Part shown: positions 30,434-34,762 of the stretch, piece after piece
Layout: each line of letters starts with the position of its first letter
Position numbering within the stretch: the stretch's first letter is position 1
Origin: DASWHD01 sp036393335
GTDB taxonomy: Bacteria; CG2-30-53-67; CG2-30-70-394
NCBI GenBank assembly: GCA_036393335.1
Contig: DASWHD010000036.1
Location: 1 to 34,762, forward strand
Length of the DNA: 34,762 nucleotides
Direction of reading: 5' to 3'
Translations under genes and position numbers: made by a program
Notes under the pieces: model-generated
Told to the model about the DNA's origin: nothing
What the model saw: only the letters and a program-made list of their open reading frames with translations
Databases searched by the model: none

Positions 30434-32311
30434 ATGAGAGCGCACAGGCAGATCTTTCGCTGGCTCGGGGCGATGGTGATCGTCGCGGCCATCCCGCTAT
30501 GGGTAGAGCGGCCGTCGGAAGCCCTTGAGACCACGAACGTCGTGAAGGAAATTCGCAGCGATCGGTCGGGCGATGCGGGTGCCGTGACCATCGTGTGTGA
30601 TCAACCCGTGGTGTATCGCGTTCTCAACTGGCAGGAAGGCGGGGTCGAGCTCGATCTGTACGATGTGCTACTGGGTGAGTTCGATGGCCAGACACTGGCG
30701 GTCGCTAATGGTGTCGTGGAGAAGATCGAGGCGACCAGCCAGGCAGGCCCGCAGCGTATCGTGGCGCGGCTGCTGATCCGGACGGTGGGCCCGGTGAGCC
30801 CCGAAATTCAGCGGGACGGCTCCACCCTCGTACTCACGTTGAACCCCGGTGTTGCCGCCGAACCGGCTATTGTGGGGTCCAAGGACAAGATCGAGGACAT
30901 CATTCGCCGTTACCAGGCGCGCCACCCGGGTGGGCCAGAGGTCGCCGCCGCGGAGGTGGCCGCGGCAGTCGCATCGCCGGACATGACGGCCCCCGCGGCC
31001 GGTGCTCTCGGGGAGATGGAGGGGGGTGAGGTCCGGGAGGAGCTCATCGTCTCCCAGAAGGCATTTACCGGCCGCAAGATGAGTCTCGACTTCCAGGGCG
31101 CCAATGTCGCTTCGGTGTTGCGTCTGATTGCCGACACCGCGGGGATCAACATGGTGTTCGGTAAGGATGTCGATGGCCAGGTCACCATGCAGCTCAAGGA
31201 CATCCCCTGGGATCAGGCCCTCAACATCGTCCTCAAGACCAACGGCCTCGGGATCAAGAAGGAAGGGGGCGTCTATCGCATCGCCAAGCTCTCCGTGCTG
31301 CAAGAGGAAGAGGAGGCGCGGATGGCGGTGAAACGCTCGCAAGAGAAGGCCGAGGATCTCGAGCGCACCATCCTGTACATCAACTACGCCAATGCCGGGG
31401 AGATCAAAGGCGTGCTCGAGCAGTTGTTGTCTCCGCGCGGCAAGATCGACGTCGACGATCGCACCAATACGATCATCGTCAAGGATATCCACGCGGTCGT
31501 CGTCGAGGCGCACGAGGTGGTCAAGAAGCTGGATCTGGCCACGCCTCAGGTCAGCATCGAGGCGCGCATCGTCGAGGCGCGGACCAACTTTGCCAAGGAG
31601 CTCGGCATCCAGTGGGGTGGCCGCTACAACGCCGGCCCGGCAACGGGCAACCCGACGGGGCTTAACTTCCCGCACACGGTGGGGCTCGTCGGTACCGCCG
31701 ACTCGGCCAACAACTTCGCCGTCAACCTGCCGGCGGGTAATTTCACCGGCCAGGTTCCCACCGGGGGCATCGGGTTGACCCTCGGCTCCCTTACCAACTC
31801 TCTGTTCCTCGATCTGCGACTCTCCGCACTCGAGGAGTCCGGCGAGGCGAAGGTCATCGCCAGCCCACGAGTCACCACCCTCGACAATCAAGAGGCGATC
31901 ATCAAGCAGGGCGACGAGATCCCCTATCAATCGACGTCGGCGAACGAGGGCACCAAGACCGAATTCAAGGAGGCGCTCCTGCAGCTCAAGGTCACGCCCC
32001 ACATCACCTCCAACCGCAAGGTCATCCTCAACATCGTCGCCAGCAAGGACACGCCCAACTTCGATCGTGCGATCAATGGCCAGCCGCCGATCTCGAAGCA
32101 AGAGGCATCGACCCAGGTGCTCTTGGCCAACGACGAGACGACGGTGATCGGCGGGATTTACTCGATCACCGAAGAGAAGAACCGCAGCAGTATCCCGGGG
32201 CTGTCGCGCATACCTTGGGTAGGCGCCCTCTTCAAGACTCACGGTAACACCACGGACCGCAGGGAGCTGCTGATTTTCATCACCCCGCGCATCGTCGATG
32301 AGGGGGCGTAG
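30434..32311 (+). CDS. pilQ: Type IV pilus secretin PilQ
   Basis: 625 residues with a signal peptide (cleavage near SEA30-LE). Domains in order: one AMIN domain (about 36-137) that may bind peptidoglycan; an STN/N0 domain (about 215-284, MSLDFQGANVASVLRLIADT); a secretin N1 domain (about 310-370, TILYINYANAGEIKGVLEQL then TNTIIVKD); and the secretin core (about 374-621) with EARIVEARTNFAKELGIQW, SPRVTTLDNQEA and ending ELLIFITPRIV. It forms the outer-membrane gate for the pilus. It is shorter than Pseudomonas PilQ, having one AMIN rather than two. It is the last pil gene, with two lipoprotein genes following in the same direction where aroK/aroB often lie in gammaproteobacteria. Confidence 0.97.
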   Translation: MRAHRQIFRWLGAMVIVAAIPLWVERPSEALETTNVVKEIRSDRSGDAGAVTIVCDQPVVYRVLNWQEGGVELDLYDVLLGEFDGQTLAVANGVVEKIEATSQAGPQRIVARLLIRTVGPVSPEIQRDGSTLVLTLNPGVAAEPAIVGSKDKIEDIIRRYQARHPGGPEVAAAEVAAAVASPDMTAPAAGALGEMEGGEVREELIVSQKAFTGRKMSLDFQGANVASVLRLIADTAGINMVFGKDVDGQVTMQLKDIPWDQALNIVLKTNGLGIKKEGGVYRIAKLSVLQEEEEARMAVKRSQEKAEDLERTILYINYANAGEIKGVLEQLLSPRGKIDVDDRTNTIIVKDIHAVVVEAHEVVKKLDLATPQVSIEARIVEARTNFAKELGIQWGGRYNAGPATGNPTGLNFPHTVGLVGTADSANNFAVNLPAGNFTGQVPTGGIGLTLGSLTNSLFLDLRLSALEESGEAKVIASPRVTTLDNQEAIIKQGDEIPYQSTSANEGTKTEFKEALLQLKVTPHITSNRKVILNIVASKDTPNFDRAINGQPPISKQEASTQVLLANDETTVIGGIYSITEEKNRSSIPGLSRIPWVGALFKTHGNTTDRRELLIFITPRIVDEGA

Positions 32312-32369
32312 GGACTATCGTCGACGTTTCATGCCCCACTGGTACCCGCCCCTCTCCGGAAGAAACGCT

Positions 32370-32984
32370 ATGAAACCGAACCTCCGGGCCCTGTCGAAGA
32401 CGGCCACGAATGTTCTGTGCCCACTGTTTGTTATCGCCTGTCTGCTTCCGGCAATCGGCTGCGGTGACGGGGGTGGAGATGGCGCGGAAGACACGGGGAG
32501 CATCCTCCACGCCTCGGCGGTGGCCGCCGACGAAGGCGGCAGGAACGTCGATACGACTCCGGATGACACGGACGACGATGGCCTGATCGACAACTTCCTC
32601 ACCGATACGCAGGTGACGATCACCTTCACGAACACCTCGGTCGTCCCGGAGCAGAACACCGCCACCACCCTTCGGGTCGAGTCGTATACCATCGACTACT
32701 CGACGACGGATCCGACGGCGCCCCCGCTATCGAGCAGAACGTTCGGCGCCAACTTCATTGTAGAGCCGGACCAGACCGTGGAGCGTGGCGATATTCTTCT
32801 CGTCTCGCTGGCGACGGTCGACGAGTATAACGCGGGGGTCGCCGGCGGCGCCGTGCCCACCGACGATCCGACCGAATACACCGCTCACTACACCTTCCAC
32901 GTAGAGAATGTCCCGTTCGGTGAGTCGCAGACGGTGACGGCGAACGTCGCCTTCTCCGTCGGGAACTTCTTGCCAGCGAATTAA
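32370..32984 (+). CDS. Hypothetical lipoprotein downstream of pilQ (204 aa)
   Basis: No family that I can name. The ATG at 32370 follows GGAAG by seven bases. A lipoprotein signal peptide ends LLPAIGC with lipidated Cys31. The next stretch is Gly/Asp-rich and includes DTDDDGLID, a calcium-loop-like motif of the thrombospondin-3/EF type. The rest (about 75-204) is strand-rich: QVTITFTNTSV, TTLRVESYTIDYST, then a C-terminal segment TAHYTFHVENV and TVTANVAFSVGNF. It resembles a single Ig-like or C2-like beta sandwich. It starts 59 bases after pilQ and precedes the Ig-repeat lipoprotein by 36 bases, so all may be one transcript. It is likely on the cell surface or facing the periplasm. Confidence 0.82.
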   Translation: MKPNLRALSKTATNVLCPLFVIACLLPAIGCGDGGGDGAEDTGSILHASAVAADEGGRNVDTTPDDTDDDGLIDNFLTDTQVTITFTNTSVVPEQNTATTLRVESYTIDYSTTDPTAPPLSSRTFGANFIVEPDQTVERGDILLVSLATVDEYNAGVAGGAVPTDDPTEYTAHYTFHVENVPFGESQTVTANVAFSVGNFLPAN

Positions 32985-33019
32985 CGCGGCGTAAGGGGCT
33001 GGCCTTCGGGATCCCTGTG

Positions 33020-34762
33020 ATGAAAAAAGCTCTCTTCCATACCCTTTCGGTCTTCTTCCTGGCATTGCCATTGAGCCTCGCCGGGTGCAGCGGCAGTGAT
33101 GGCAACGCCGGTGGCCCGGGCACCCCAAGCGGCGAGGTCGGCGGCTCGGGCGGGGGAGGCACGGGGCCGGTCGTCGCCTCGGTAGAACTCGTGTCATCCG
33201 CCGACACGATCGGTCTGTCAGACCAGGCGGACCTCACTGCGACGGTGGTCGACACCAATAGCGATCCGGTGGCGGGGGTCACCGTCACGTTCACACTCTC
33301 GGGCGACGTGGCGGATGCCAATGTCACCTCCTCCGATGTCACCGATCCCGCAGGTCAGGCCATGGCGGTGTTGACGCCGGGGAGCACGCCGGGGGATGTC
33401 ACCATCGTTGCTAAGGCTAACAATGTCAGCAGCGCCGCCGTGACGGTGACGATTACGACCGCGGCCGCGGACAGCGTCACCGCTTCGATCCTTCCGGCGG
33501 AGATCACCCTCAACGGCCAGGCGGTGATGACCGCGATTGTCAAGGATGCGGACGGCAACGCGATCGCGAACAAGGCGGTCCAATTCGAGATCGTCGCCGG
33601 CTCTCCGGTCGGCGTCACCATTGACGCCACCAATGGTGGGATTACGGATGGCGCCGGAGCCGCCTCGGCTACGATTTCTCCGGGGAACGCAGTGGGCACC
33701 GTTACCGCCAGAGCGACGGTCGATGGCGAGTTCGCGGAGGCAACCGTGGACATCATCGCCGCCTCCAGCGGGTCGATCGCCTTCGTTTCGGCGTCTCCGA
33801 CCCTGATCGGCGTGATCGGCTCGGGGCTACCGGAGACCTCGGTGGTGACCTTCGAGGTGCGGGACGAGACGGGTGCCAAGATTGCGGATGGCACCCCGGT
33901 CACCTTCCAGCTCAAGGCCTCCCCCCTGAGCGACGCGGCCCTGCTCGATACCCTGGACCTCACCATCGACGGTCAGGCGTCGGTGGTGGTGACCAGCGGC
34001 ACGGTCGCCGGCCCGGTGCAGGTGATCGCCAAGGTGACCCTCGGGGGCAACGAGGTCTCCACGGTCTCCAACAGCATCACGGTCGGCTCGGGCCCCCCAG
34101 CCGGCCTCCACGTGAGTATCGCCCGCACCCCCACCAACATCGCCGGCCGCAAGCTCTTTGGGTTGACCGCGGACGTCACGGCCTTCGGCGCCGATCGCTT
34201 CTCGAACTTCGTTCCCGCGGGGAGTGCCTTCGCCTTCGTCACCGAGAGCGGCGGCATCGAGCCCCAGGGGCTCACCGCACCCGTCGGTGGGATTTATCTC
34301 GGGAGCACCACGGTCAAGCTCCAGAGCCAGGCGCCCCTCCCTGCAGACGGGTGGGTCGATGCCATCACCTTCATCAACGGCGAGGAGTCCTTTGTCGACA
34401 AGAACGGGAACGGCCGGTATGACGCCGGCGAGGACTTCTTCGACATCGGCGAGCCGTTCGTGGACCAGAACGACAACGGCGTCTGGGACGGGGACGATCC
34501 CGATGAACCGGGCGATCAGTCCGCCACCAGCAAGTCCGGTACCCGCACCTTCTCCGCGGGGGATTTCGACGGTACTTGCGGCACCGAGCCCGTGAGCCGC
34601 GGCTATTTCTTCGACGTCAATGGTGACGGTGTGTTCGACGATGACCAGGACGTCGACCTGAGGACTGGCTCTTCAGACGCCTCCAAGTTTGTGGAAGGCA
34701 ACGGCTTCGACGACAAGAATGGCAACTGTGCATGGGATGGGAGATCTCTGATCCCGGCTGAG
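33020..34762 (+). CDS. Ig-repeat (Big_1-like) lipoprotein with calcium-loop motifs, 3' partial
   Basis: 581 codons are in the window with no stop, so the gene continues beyond the right edge. The signal peptide MKKALFHTLSVFFLALPLSL then AGC gives lipidated Cys23. A Gly/Ser-rich linker (about 24-55) is followed by three Ig-like repeats (about 56-150, 151-250 and 251-360), each with a pattern like ADLTATVVDTNSDPVAGV or AVMTAIVKDADGNAIANK, the bacterial Ig-like (invasin/intimin) style. After about residue 450 come calcium-loop-like motifs: DKNGNGRYDAGED, DQNDNGVWDGDD, DVNGDGVFDDD and DDKNGNCAWDG. The protein is probably surface-exposed; adhesion or a pilus-associated role is inferred from the Ig repeats and position after pilQ. 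The ribosome site is weak. Confidence 0.88.
   Translation, partial: MKKALFHTLSVFFLALPLSLAGCSGSDGNAGGPGTPSGEVGGSGGGGTGPVVASVELVSSADTIGLSDQADLTATVVDTNSDPVAGVTVTFTLSGDVADANVTSSDVTDPAGQAMAVLTPGSTPGDVTIVAKANNVSSAAVTVTITTAAADSVTASILPAEITLNGQAVMTAIVKDADGNAIANKAVQFEIVAGSPVGVTIDATNGGITDGAGAASATISPGNAVGTVTARATVDGEFAEATVDIIAASSGSIAFVSASPTLIGVIGSGLPETSVVTFEVRDETGAKIADGTPVTFQLKASPLSDAALLDTLDLTIDGQASVVVTSGTVAGPVQVIAKVTLGGNEVSTVSNSITVGSGPPAGLHVSIARTPTNIAGRKLFGLTADVTAFGADRFSNFVPAGSAFAFVTESGGIEPQGLTAPVGGIYLGSTTVKLQSQAPLPADGWVDAITFINGEESFVDKNGNGRYDAGEDFFDIGEPFVDQNDNGVWDGDDPDEPGDQSATSKSGTRTFSAGDFDGTCGTEPVSRGYFFDVNGDGVFDDDQDVDLRTGSSDASKFVEGNGFDDKNGNCAWDGRSLIPAE

Overview
The window is chromosomal, very GC-rich DNA from a Gram-negative (diderm) bacterium. 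The evidence is a PEP-CTERM sorting tail, a FadL-type outer membrane porin, five lipoprotein signal peptides and a type IV pilus secretin operon (pilMNOPQ). The pil genes are not flanked by ponA and aroK/aroB, the usual gammaproteobacterial arrangement, and selA, a globin-coupled kinase and an unusual long ThyX are present. I lean towards a deltaproteobacterial-type (Desulfuromonadota or relatives) or a deep-branching proteobacterial lineage, but the sequence does not settle it. I see no insertion sequences, phage genes, CRISPR arrays or rRNA.

Layout. 1-2436: the tail of a PEP-CTERM protein, a bidirectional terminator and a convergent secreted subtilisin-like protease with two Ig-like domains. 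2437-7314 (minus): glycogen phosphorylase, ApbE-type flavin transferase, a NusG-II-domain membrane protein and a NUDIX hydrolase. The phosphofructokinase at 7425-8741 diverges from the phosphorylase, so glycogen breakdown and glycolytic entry share one intergenic region. 8838-11698 (minus): an NtrC-type sigma-54 activator followed by a soluble histidine kinase with a protoglobin sensor, probably a heme-based gas-sensing pair. 11853-14131 (plus): tRNA-Gly(CCC), a small ORF, a YfcE-like phosphoesterase and an unrecognised coiled-coil protein.

14078-20454 (minus) is one long same-strand run: dienelactone-hydrolase-like protein, amidohydrolase, lipoprotein, orphan DppB-type permease, a two-domain ThyX-like protein lacking the RHR motif, and selA, with ATG/GTG overlaps between several of them. 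A HIT-family gene (plus) separates it from ald-gcvT (minus), an alanine/glycine catabolic pair.

23420-27038 (plus): a large secreted lipase-like lipoprotein followed directly by FadL, probably a unit that releases and imports hydrophobic substrates.

27192-34762 (plus) is the most interesting part. It holds a small ORF that resembles a divergent CsrA, a leader with a GGA-loop hairpin and a possible leader peptide, pilMNOPQ, and then two lipoproteins in the same direction. The second has at least three Ig-like repeats and a series of calcium-loop-like DxNxDG motifs and runs off the window. I infer a pilus operon with its own post-transcriptional control and a linked surface adhesin or pilus-associated lipoprotein module; this is inference and not demonstrated.
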